The notes under the pieces were generated by a model, which saw only the letters and a list, made by a program, of their open reading frames with translations, was not told where the DNA came from and made no database searches. From Streptomyces calvus (GTDB lineage: Bacteria > Actinomycetota > Actinomycetes > Streptomycetales > Streptomycetaceae): a stretch of 64,000 nucleotides of DNA. This document shows positions 15,745-22,432 of this stretch, one piece after another (positions within the stretch are counted from its first letter, which is position 1; each line of letters begins with the position of its first letter). The position numbers and the translations under genes are program-made. The DNA is taken from NCBI RefSeq assembly GCF_006782915.1, contig NZ_VCNP01000058.1, positions 186,001 through 250,000 on the forward strand. Direction: 5' to 3'.

Positions 15745-16542
15745 GTGATCACCACTGACTTCGCCCCCGGCTCCCCCTGCTGGCTCGACCTGGGCACCCC
15801 CGACGTCCGGGCCGCGGCCGCCTTCTACGGCGCCGTCCTCGGCTGGCAGTTCGAGTCCATGGGGGAGGGGGAGGACATGGAAGGCGGCATGTTCCGCAAG
15901 GACGGCAAGATCGTCGCAGGTCTCGGGAAACTCACCGAGGAGGGCGCGCGCTCCGCCTGGATGATCTACTACACCGTCACCGACGCGGACGCGACCACCG
16001 AGGCGGTGCGGGGCGCGGGCGGCACCGTGCGGGTGGAGCCCAGGGACCTCGACCAGTGGGGCCGGATGGCGCAGTACAGCGACCCGCTGGGCGGCCAGTT
16101 CGCGGTCTGGCAGCCGGGCGACACCAAGGGCGTCGACCTCGTGGACCAGCCCGGATCGCTGTCCTGGACGGAGCTGTACACCAGCGACGCGGCCGCCGCG
16201 AAGGAGTTCTACGGCGGTGTCCTCGGCTGGAGCTTCAGCGACATGGAACTGCCGGGCGGTGGGGGCACCTACTCGCTGATCACCCCGGCCGGACTGCCCG
16301 AGGACCGGATGCACGGCGGTGTGATGCAACTCCGCAAGGAGGATCTCGCCCTGGCGGGCGGGCGGCCCTACTGGCACCCGGTCTTCGCCGTCGCCGACTG
16401 CGACGCGGCGGTCGCCGAGGTCACCGGGAACGGCGGCCGCGTCCAGATGGGACCCGAGGACGCGGAAGGCGTCGGCCGCCTGGCCGTCTGCCTCGACCCG
16501 TTCGACGCGGACTTCGTGGTGCTCACCCCGGCCGGGAGCTGA
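15745..16542 (+). CDS. Two-domain VOC (glyoxalase/dioxygenase-fold) protein
   Basis: 265 residues made of two vicinal-oxygen-chelate modules: about 8-125 (CWLDLGTPDVRAAAAFYGAVLGWQF) and about 135-262 (WTELYTSDAAAAKEFYGGVLGWSF). Each carries the beta-alpha-beta-beta-beta pattern of the superfamily. Proteins of this arrangement in actinomycetes are usually annotated as glyoxalase or hydroxylase; neither metal ligands nor substrate can be fixed. The start is GTG at 15745 with GAAAGGA upstream. It is followed by a hairpin shared with the convergent RidA gene. Confidence 0.9.
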   Translation: MITTDFAPGSPCWLDLGTPDVRAAAAFYGAVLGWQFESMGEGEDMEGGMFRKDGKIVAGLGKLTEEGARSAWMIYYTVTDADATTEAVRGAGGTVRVEPRDLDQWGRMAQYSDPLGGQFAVWQPGDTKGVDLVDQPGSLSWTELYTSDAAAAKEFYGGVLGWSFSDMELPGGGGTYSLITPAGLPEDRMHGGVMQLRKEDLALAGGRPYWHPVFAVADCDAAVAEVTGNGGRVQMGPEDAEGVGRLAVCLDPFDADFVVLTPAGS

Positions 16543-16556
16543 GCGCACCGGCACGC

Positions 16557-16593
16557 CGGCCGGCGGGCGACCACGCGGTGCTCCCGCCGGCCG
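16557..16593. terminator. Bidirectional hairpin between VOC and RidA genes
   Basis: An 11-bp perfect stem (CGGCCGGCGGG / CCCGCCGGCCG) with a 15-base loop, between gene ends at 16542 and 16609. Confidence 0.7.
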
Positions 16594-16608
16594 CCGCCGG
16601 AGCCCAGG

Positions 16609-16998
16609 TCACCCGGTCGGCCGCTGCGCGTACACCTCGATCTCGATCTTCATACGGGGATCGGCCAGACCGCACACGAGCATCGTCGCCGCCGGCCGTA
16701 CCTCGCCGAAACAGCGGCGCAGCACCGGCCAGCAGGGCTCGAAGTCGGCCCGGTCGGGCAGCAGGTAGCGCACCCGCACCACGTCGGCGAAGGTGCACCC
16801 TGCCTCGGCGAGCGCTGCGCCTATGGTGCGCAGGCACTGCTCGGCCTGCTCCACCACGTCGTCGGAGATCGTCATGGTGCTGTAGTCGAACCCGGTCGTG
16901 CCGGACACGTGCACCTGGTCGCCGACGACCACGGCACGGGCGTAACCGATCTGCTCCTCGAACGTCGAGCCGCTGAGGATCGCGCGTCGCTCTGTCAT
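16609..16998 (-). CDS. RidA/YjgF-family protein
   Basis: About 129 residues of the trimeric RidA fold. Visible landmarks are GYARAVVVGDQVHVSGTTGFDYST, QCLRTIGAALAEAG, DVVRVRYLLPD and the C-terminal MKIEIEVYAQRP, where RidA proteins usually carry an Arg plus IE(I/V)E. The deaminase Arg of classical RidA (R-V-R segment) is less certain, so it may belong to an Rid subgroup rather than RidA itself. The ATG at 16998 is preferred; a GTG three codons upstream is possible and neither has a strong SD. Confidence 0.88.
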   Translation of the reverse strand: MTERRAILSGSTFEEQIGYARAVVVGDQVHVSGTTGFDYSTMTISDDVVEQAEQCLRTIGAALAEAGCTFADVVRVRYLLPDRADFEPCWPVLRRCFGEVRPAATMLVCGLADPRMKIEIEVYAQRPTG

Positions 16999-17059
16999 GC
17001 GCCGCACGCTAAGTGATCAACGCCGGACGGGTCCACCCCCGCCCGGCCGGCCCTCACGT

Positions 17060-17713
17060 TCATCCGGCCGGGTGCAGCTCCCGCAGGGCGTGCAGCACCT
17101 CCTCGTCGGTGACCTGGTGGAAGTCCTCGTACCACTCGCCCACGGACCGCAGGTGCTGCGGCTGGAGCAGCGAGATGACGTCGTCGGCCTCGTCCCGCAG
17201 CGCCGCGGCGGTCGCGTGGCCGCAGACCGGCACCGCCAGCGTCAGCCGCAGCGGACCGCCGCGGCGCAGGTGGCGCAGGGCCGCCCGGGCGGTGATCCCC
17301 GTGGCCAGCCCGTCGTCCACCACCACGACGCCGTGCCCGCTGATGTCCGGGGCGGCACGTCCGCCGCGGTACAGCCGCTCACGCCGGTGCAGTTCGACGC
17401 GCTCCCGGGCGATGTCCGTTCCCAGCTTGTCCTCGGACAGGTGCATGGCCTGGAGCCCGGTACGGTCGAACACCGGCGGGTCGTCGCCGACGATCGCCCC
17501 GATGCCCACCTCGGGCGACCCCGGCACCCCGATCTTGCGGACGACCAGCACGTCCAGCGGAACCGCCAGCGCGCGGGCGATCTCCGCCCCGACCGGCACG
17601 CCGCCGCGCGGCAGCGCCAGTACCGTCACATTCGCCAGATCGCCGCTGCTCGCCCACTCCAGCAGCCTGACGGCCAGCTCCTGGCCGGCCTGCTTGCGGC
17701 TTCGGAATCGCAC
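17060..17713 (-). CDS. Type I phosphoribosyltransferase-family protein
   Basis: 217 residues. The PRPP-binding loop is VVVVDDGLATGITARAALRHLRR (about 126-148), and an N-terminal LALPRGGVPVGAEIA loop completes a standard PRTase fold. ALPRGGVPVG with VRKIGVPG is typical of the stand-alone actinobacterial PRTase family whose substrate is not established, rather than of a named purine or pyrimidine salvage enzyme. The start is GTG at 17713 with AAGGGAG seven bases upstream. It shares a strand with the RidA gene, 61 bases apart, and could be co-transcribed. Confidence 0.88.
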   Translation of the reverse strand: MRFRSRKQAGQELAVRLLEWASSGDLANVTVLALPRGGVPVGAEIARALAVPLDVLVVRKIGVPGSPEVGIGAIVGDDPPVFDRTGLQAMHLSEDKLGTDIARERVELHRRERLYRGGRAAPDISGHGVVVVDDGLATGITARAALRHLRRGGPLRLTLAVPVCGHATAAALRDEADDVISLLQPQHLRSVGEWYEDFHQVTDEEVLHALRELHPAG

Positions 17714-17879
17714 GGCTCGCTCCCTTCCTCGGCCACCGGTGGCCGGGTATCCGTCCCGCCCCGCCCCTCACCTCCCCGCGCCCGCCCGAACGCGATGCGC
17801 CGACGGCCGGATGCCGAGGACCGCAGGCCGGTTCCGACCCACCGGTGCGAGGCGCCCGCACGGGGCGGACGCCGGAGAG

Positions 17880-18308
17880 CCCGTCACCACCGCACGCCCG
17901 CCGAGGCCGGCGCCGGGCGGGCCGGGCGTCGGGAGTGGGCCGGGCCGGCGCTGCCCACGCTGCTGGTCTCCATCGATGCGTTGCTGCTGCTGCCGGGGCT
18001 GAGCGCGGACCTCGGGGCCGACACACCGAGCAGCTGTGGAGTGTGGACCTCCACGCGTTCATGCTCGCCGGTTCCTGATCAGGATGAGTACGCCCGGCGA
18101 CCGCGTCGGCCGCCGCCAGCTGCTGTGACCGGTGCCGTCGCCTTCGGCGCGGCGGAGGCCGCGGGCAGTCCCGCAACGCCGGCCGCGGCCCGCGCGGCGC
18201 CGGGGATCGCGGGGCGGCACTGGCACCGTCGACGATGCCCCTGATCACCCACATGTTCCGCGACGCCGGGCAGCTGGCGCTGGCCGTCGGCATCCGGATG
18301 GTGTGCCC
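17880..18308 (+). pseudogene. Decayed MFS drug exporter (DHA2/EmrB-QacA type), N-terminal remnant
   Basis: No intact frame exists, but successive pieces in shifting frames follow the N-terminal half of a DHA2 exporter in order: AGRREWAGPALPTLLVSIDALLLLPGLS (split over the first helix, about 17926-18025), then EQLWSVDLHAFMLAG, then LIRMSTPGDRVGRRQLL (motif A region) before a stop, then TGAVAFGAAEAAG, then APSTMPLITHMFRDAG and LALAVGIRMV. At least three frameshifts and one stop interrupt it, and the sequence ends abruptly near 18308. The rest of the exporter is missing. Confidence 0.75.
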
Positions 18309-18329
18309 GACGGCCGGCCGGCCGGCCGC

Positions 18330-18479
18330 CACCGGTTGGACGCGGTCACCGGCCATCTGCCGGAGACGGCCGGTGACCGCGAGGCCGCCCGGTCCGCCCA
18401 CCGGTCGGCCGCGCGCCGCACGACGAGCCTGCCCGAGCGGCGCCACCTCGAGGCGCGGGCCAACCGGCTGACACCGTAG
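18330..18479 (+). pseudogene. C-terminal fragment of an ECF42-like sigma factor
   Basis: The 49 codons from HRLDAVTGHLPE to the stop, with RRTTSLPERRHLEARANRLTP, match the TPR-like tail of ECF sigma factors carrying the DUF6596 extension (compare the tail LAERDHLTRQAARL of the intact factor ending at 15596). No sigma region 2 or 4 is upstream; instead the MFS remnant abuts it. It is a deletion scar joining two unrelated genes. Confidence 0.65.
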
Positions 18480-18524
18480 GCGTGCACCGCGGCATGGCTC
18501 CACCGTTCACGGCACAGTGGAGAG

Positions 18525-18950
18525 ATGACCACAGAGAACGAAGGGGTTCTGGCCGGGGCACGCGTGGCGACCAGGCTTCCCGCCCAGGACCTCGACCGGG
18601 CGCGGCGCTTCTACGCCGAGCGGCTCGGTCTGGAACCCGTCGACGAACGGCCCGGTGGGCTGCTGTACCGATGTGCCGGCGCGGATTTCGTGGTGTTCCG
18701 CTCGACGGGCACCTCCCCGGGCACCTTCACCCAGATGGCGTTCGAGGTCGACGACATCGAACGCGTCGTGGCGGAGCTCAAACGGCGCGGCGTGGTGTTC
18801 GAGGACGTCGACGTGCCGGGGTTCCGCACCAGGGACGGGATCGCCGAGGTCGAGGGGAACTACCCGAGCAAGGGCGCCCGCGGTGAACGCGGCGCGTGGT
18901 TCCGCGACAGCGAGGGCAACCTGCTGGGCGTCGGTGAACCCGTCGTGTGA
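18525..18950 (+). CDS. Single-domain VOC (glyoxalase-fold) protein
   Basis: 141 residues. ATRLPAQDLDRARRFYAERLGLEP opens a vicinal-oxygen-chelate module; FTQMAFEVDDIERVVAELKRRGVVFED and a C-terminal AWFRDSEGNLLGVGEP complete it. The terminal FRDSEGN segment is the usual position of the metal-binding Glu in glyoxalase-type enzymes, but the function is not assigned. The start is supported by GTGGAGAG directly ahead of ATG. It converges on the SMP-30 gene with only 13 bases between. Confidence 0.9.
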   Translation: MTTENEGVLAGARVATRLPAQDLDRARRFYAERLGLEPVDERPGGLLYRCAGADFVVFRSTGTSPGTFTQMAFEVDDIERVVAELKRRGVVFEDVDVPGFRTRDGIAEVEGNYPSKGARGERGAWFRDSEGNLLGVGEPVV

Positions 18951-18963
18951 GCCGGTGCGGCCG

Positions 18964-19875
18964 TCACAGCCGCGGAGCGCCGGTCACCGACATCACCAGG
19001 GAGTACAGGGAGGTGGTGGCGGTGATGAACAGACGGTTGTTCTTGGGGCCGCCGAAGGCGATGTTGGAGACGGGCTCGGGGACGCGCAGCCGGCCGATGA
19101 GGGTGCCGTCGGGGTCGTAGCAGTGCACGCCGTCGTCGAGGGCGGCGGCCCACAGGCGGCCCTCGTCGTCGAAGCGGATGTTGTCGAAACGGACGTCGCC
19201 CCGGCCCTCGGCGAAGACCTTCCCGTCGGAGAGCGTGCCGTCCTCGCGGATGTCGAACGCGTGGATCCTCGCGGCCCGCGAGTCGGAGACGAAGAGCCGC
19301 CTCTCGTCCGGCGACAGGATGACCCCGTTCGGTCCCGCGAACCCGTCCGCCGCCAGGTGCACGTCGCCCGACACGGGGTCGATCCGGTACACGTTGCACG
19401 CGCCGATCTCGGACTCGGCGCGATGGCCCTCGTAGTCACTGGCGATGCCGAAGTCCGGGTCGGAGAACCAGACGGTGCCGTCGGAGCGGACGACGGAGTC
19501 GTTCGGGCTGTTGAGGCGCTTGCCGTCGAACCGGTCGGCGAGGACGGTCACGGTCCCGTCGGGTTCGGTGCGGGTGACACGGCGATTGCCCTGCTCGCAG
19601 GTGATCAGGCGGCCCTGCCGGTCGAGGGTGTTGCCGTTGCTGTGCCCGGCCGGGACGCGGAAGACACCCACCGTGCCGGTGGCCTCGTCCCAGCGCAGGA
19701 TGCGGTCGTTGGGAATGTCGGACCAGATCAGCTGGCGCCAGGCCGGCACGTAGAGCGGACCCTCCGCCCAGCGGCAGTCGTCGTACAGCACCTCCAGCCG
19801 GCTGTCGCCGTTCGCGCAGCGTCCCGTGCGGAACCGCTCGTCCAGGATCTCGTACGGGCCGTCGGCGCCGGGCAT
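18964..19875 (-). CDS. SMP-30/gluconolactonase-family lactonase
   Basis: A 303-residue six-bladed beta-propeller hydrolase. Family features are EGPLYVPAWRQLIWSDIPNDRILRW (metal-binding Glu), GHSNGNTLDRQGRLITCEQGNRRV, LNSPNDSVVRSDGTVWFSDPDFG (metal-binding Asn) and FAGPNGVILSPDERRLFVSDS (metal-binding Asp). Members hydrolyse sugar-acid lactones using Ca or Zn. There is no signal peptide, so it is probably cytoplasmic. It diverges from an Lrp-type regulator across 76 bases. ATG 19875 has GAGGGGG upstream. Confidence 0.92.
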   Translation of the reverse strand: MPGADGPYEILDERFRTGRCANGDSRLEVLYDDCRWAEGPLYVPAWRQLIWSDIPNDRILRWDEATGTVGVFRVPAGHSNGNTLDRQGRLITCEQGNRRVTRTEPDGTVTVLADRFDGKRLNSPNDSVVRSDGTVWFSDPDFGIASDYEGHRAESEIGACNVYRIDPVSGDVHLAADGFAGPNGVILSPDERRLFVSDSRAARIHAFDIREDGTLSDGKVFAEGRGDVRFDNIRFDDEGRLWAAALDDGVHCYDPDGTLIGRLRVPEPVSNIAFGGPKNNRLFITATTSLYSLVMSVTGAPRL

Positions 19876-19951
19876 GGTGCCCCCTCGAAGAGAGTGATCG
19901 GAATGTGATGCAACGTAACACGCGAGCGGCCGAACCAGGTACGGTCAGGGC

Positions 19952-20419
19952 ATGAAGCAACTGGATGACATAGACCGCCAGTTGATCGCGCAGCTCCAGC
20001 GGGACGCGACGCAGTCGTACGCCGCGCTGGGCGGAGCGGTCGGACTGTCGGCGGGCGCCGCCCACGAGCGCGTACGCAAACTGCGTGCCCAGGGCGTCAT
20101 CCGGGCCACGACCGTCGACGTCGACCCCACCGCGCTCGACCGCGGCGTCCTCGCCTTCGTCTCGGTCGACTCCACGGCGTGGATGGGCGACCGGGCCGCG
20201 GACTTCGCCGCCGTGCCCGAGATCCAGGAGGCCCACGTCGTCGCGGGCAGCGCGACCGTCCTGGTGAAGGTGCGCACCGCGACCACCGAGCAGCTCCAGG
20301 ACGTGCTGCGCCGGCTGTACGCGATCGACGGGGTCAGCGGGACGCGGGCCACGGTGGTGCTGGAGACCTTCTTCGAACGCCCGCCGGACGTCGGCCGGTC
20401 CGCGGCCACCGGTCCTTGA
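19952..20419 (+). CDS. Lrp/AsnC-family transcriptional regulator
   Basis: 155 residues: an N-terminal winged helix (LDDIDRQLIAQLQRDATQSYAALGGAVGLSAGAAHERVRKLRAQGVI) and a RAM/AsnC ligand-binding domain (about 65-145; VLAFVSVDS..., AHVVAGSATVLVKVRTATTEQLQDVLRRL). The typical acidic and glycine residues of the effector interface are present. It diverges from the SMP-30 lactonase gene, which is a plausible target, although Lrp proteins more often sense amino acids. Its last bases overlap a degraded gene on the other strand. Confidence 0.92.
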   Translation: MKQLDDIDRQLIAQLQRDATQSYAALGGAVGLSAGAAHERVRKLRAQGVIRATTVDVDPTALDRGVLAFVSVDSTAWMGDRAADFAAVPEIQEAHVVAGSATVLVKVRTATTEQLQDVLRRLYAIDGVSGTRATVVLETFFERPPDVGRSAATGP

Positions 20420-20575
20420 CGGGCCGGCAGGTGAGCGTGGCGAGGCCGTCGCCGACGGTACGGCCGGTGACGAGGGCCAGCGGTGTCGTGGCGCCGGGCG
20501 TGTCGAAGAGGCGCCGGCCCGCCCCGAGCACGACCGGGAACACGGCGAGCCGCAGTCGACGAGACCGTGCTCCAC
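20412..20575 (-). pseudogene. C-terminal remnant of a RibD/dihydrofolate-reductase-like gene
   Basis: On the minus strand, EHGLVD in one frame is followed, one frameshift later (near 20555), by LRLAVFPVVLGAGRRLF, TPLALVTGRTVGDGLATLT and RPVKD. This order matches the last 50 residues of RibD_C-type dihydrofolate-reductase-like proteins common in Streptomyces. The rest of the gene is absent and there is no stop at the expected place, because the remnant runs into the Lrp gene end. Confidence 0.7.
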
Positions 20576-20681
20576 GCGGGCGCTTCCGCGACCGCTGCGG
20601 ACGGCGCGCCGCCCGCCCGGCCCGTGTCACAGGTGTTCCGTACGCTCGTCCCCGGACCGCACGGAACGAGGGAGGGCGACG

Positions 20682-21446
20682 ATGGACGTCACCGCGCAGG
20701 ACGCGATCGAGGCACTGAGGGAGCTGGAGCGGCGGCTGCCGGACCTGTTCACGCTCGAGCCGGGGATGACGGACGCCGAACTGACGGAGGCGGAGCCCCG
20801 TCTGCCGGACGGCATACGCACGCTGCTGCGGGCCGTGAGCGCCGTCCACATGGCCGGTGACGACCGGCTGGACCTCGACCCGCGGGTGACCAAGGCCGGA
20901 AGCCGGTGGATGCGGGGGCCGGGCGAGGAGAGCCGCGTGCTGCTCTCCCTCGCCACCGGTGACCACTTCTTCGTCGACGTGCACCCCGGGACCGGCGAGT
21001 GGGGCGCGGTGTTCTCCCAGTCGGCGGACTTCTTCAGCACCTACGCCTACTGTGCCCGTTCGCTCCCGGAGTTCCTCGTCGACTACGCGCGCGAGGCGCT
21101 GGCCCACGCGGACCGGGTGAAGGCCGACCCGGAGGAGTACGACTGGGAGGACGAGGAGTTCGACATCCTGTTTCCCTGCGAGTCGGTGTGGGGCGGGCGC
21201 GCGGACGTCCATGGCACTCCGGTGGCCGAGCTGCGCGGCACGGACGACCCCGACCTGGCCGAGGTGGTCGCCGGGCTGCCGGACGAGGCCGTCCTCGTCG
21301 ATGTGCGCACCCTGGAGCCGCCGCTGCTGATGAAGCTGAGGCCGACGAACCGCAAGCAGGAGGAGTTCGTCCGTCTGGGGCGGCAGCGCCAGTTCGCCGT
21401 GGCCGTGCCCGAGAACACGCCACTGCCCGCGCACGACGCGCACTGA
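20682..21446 (+). CDS. SMI1/KNR4 (SUKH)-like protein
   Basis: 254 residues. The opening helical part (LRELERRLPDLFTLEPGMTDAELTEAEPRLPDGIRTLLRAVSAV) follows the SMI1/KNR4 pattern, in which an acidic turn precedes a Leu-Pro and a short helix. The middle part (HFFVDVHPGTGEWGAVFSQS...FFSTYAYCARSLPEFLVDY) is also family-like. SUKH proteins often act as immunity or scaffold proteins in toxin systems, but no toxin gene lies nearby, so the role stays open. ATG 20682 follows GGAGGGCGACG. Confidence 0.75.
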   Translation: MDVTAQDAIEALRELERRLPDLFTLEPGMTDAELTEAEPRLPDGIRTLLRAVSAVHMAGDDRLDLDPRVTKAGSRWMRGPGEESRVLLSLATGDHFFVDVHPGTGEWGAVFSQSADFFSTYAYCARSLPEFLVDYAREALAHADRVKADPEEYDWEDEEFDILFPCESVWGGRADVHGTPVAELRGTDDPDLAEVVAGLPDEAVLVDVRTLEPPLLMKLRPTNRKQEEFVRLGRQRQFAVAVPENTPLPAHDAH

Positions 21447-21528
21447 GCTGCCCCTGCCCGGGCCCGGTTCGCCGCCGGGCCCGGGCTCGCGGACAGAACC
21501 TGACCGCAAGGCTTCCTACGGTCGTGCC

Positions 21529-22371
21529 ATGACACAGACGCAGAAGATCCTCGTCACCGGTGCCACCGGAACCGTCGGCCGCCAGGTCGTCGCCGAACTG
21601 CTCGACCGGGGCCACGCGGTACGGGCCCTCACCCGGGACGCGGCACGGGCCGCCCTCCCCGCTGCCGTCGAGGTCGCCCAGGGCGATCTGACCGACCCCG
21701 AGGGCCTGGTCCCGGCGCTGGAAGGCGTCACCGGGATCCATCTGATCACCTTCGGCGGGGCCTTCTTCGCCCCGCTGGAGACCGGCCCCCGCATCCTGGA
21801 GCTTGCCCGGGCGGCGGGCGTGCGCCGGGTCACCGTGCTGCACGGCGGCGGGCCGTCGCTGCTGGAGGACGCCGTGCGCGCCGACGACGGCGTGGACTGG
21901 ACGGTGCTCATGCCCGTCGAGTTCATGGCCAACGCCCTGGAGTGGGCCGACGGCATCGTCGCGTCGGACGTGGTCCGTGAGCCGTTCGTCTCCCGGCTCA
22001 GTGCCATGGTGCACGAGGGCGACATCGGGGCGGTCGCGGCGGTCGCGCTCACCGAGGAGGGCCACGCCGGGCAGGAGTACGTGATCACCGGACCCGAACT
22101 GCTGACGGTCGGCGACAAGGTGGCGGCGATCGCCGCGGCCCGCGGCCGGGACATCGCACTGGTGGAGCTGACCGAGGAGCAGGCCGTCGCGCAGTGGCGG
22201 GCGGCCGGGCACTCCGAGGACGTGATCGGCTTCCTGCTGGAGGCGTACGGCAACACGCCGGAGGTCGGCCGGACGGTCCTCGACACGGTCGAGAAGGTGA
22301 CCGGCCGCCCGGCCCGCACCTTCGGCCGGTGGGCGGCGGAGCACGCGGCGGCGTTCACGAAGGGCCGCTGA
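21529..22371 (+). CDS. NmrA-type NAD(P)-binding oxidoreductase-like protein (atypical SDR)
   Basis: 280 residues. The Rossmann glycine motif GATGTVGRQVV (about 11-21) and a QGDLTDPEGL segment identify an atypical short-chain dehydrogenase of the NmrA/QOR2 group. No YxxxK pair is apparent at the usual catalytic place, as in NmrA-like sensors that bind but may not oxidise the cofactor. Candidate roles are a quinone oxidoreductase or a redox-sensing regulator. The gene ends against a shared hairpin with ligA. Confidence 0.9.
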   Translation: MTQTQKILVTGATGTVGRQVVAELLDRGHAVRALTRDAARAALPAAVEVAQGDLTDPEGLVPALEGVTGIHLITFGGAFFAPLETGPRILELARAAGVRRVTVLHGGGPSLLEDAVRADDGVDWTVLMPVEFMANALEWADGIVASDVVREPFVSRLSAMVHEGDIGAVAAVALTEEGHAGQEYVITGPELLTVGDKVAAIAAARGRDIALVELTEEQAVAQWRAAGHSEDVIGFLLEAYGNTPEVGRTVLDTVEKVTGRPARTFGRWAAEHAAAFTKGR

Positions 22372-22396
22372 CCCGGCGGACGTTCCGGGCTGCCGG

Positions 22397-22425
22397 GGCC
22401 GGCGCCCCCGCAGAGGGCGCCGGCC
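22397..22425. terminator. Bidirectional terminator between NmrA-like gene and ligA
   Basis: A perfect 11-bp stem (GGCCGGCGCCC / GGGCGCCGGCC) with a 7-base loop, placed between convergent gene ends at 22371 and 22433. Confidence 0.8.
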
Positions 22426-22432
22426 GTCCGGT

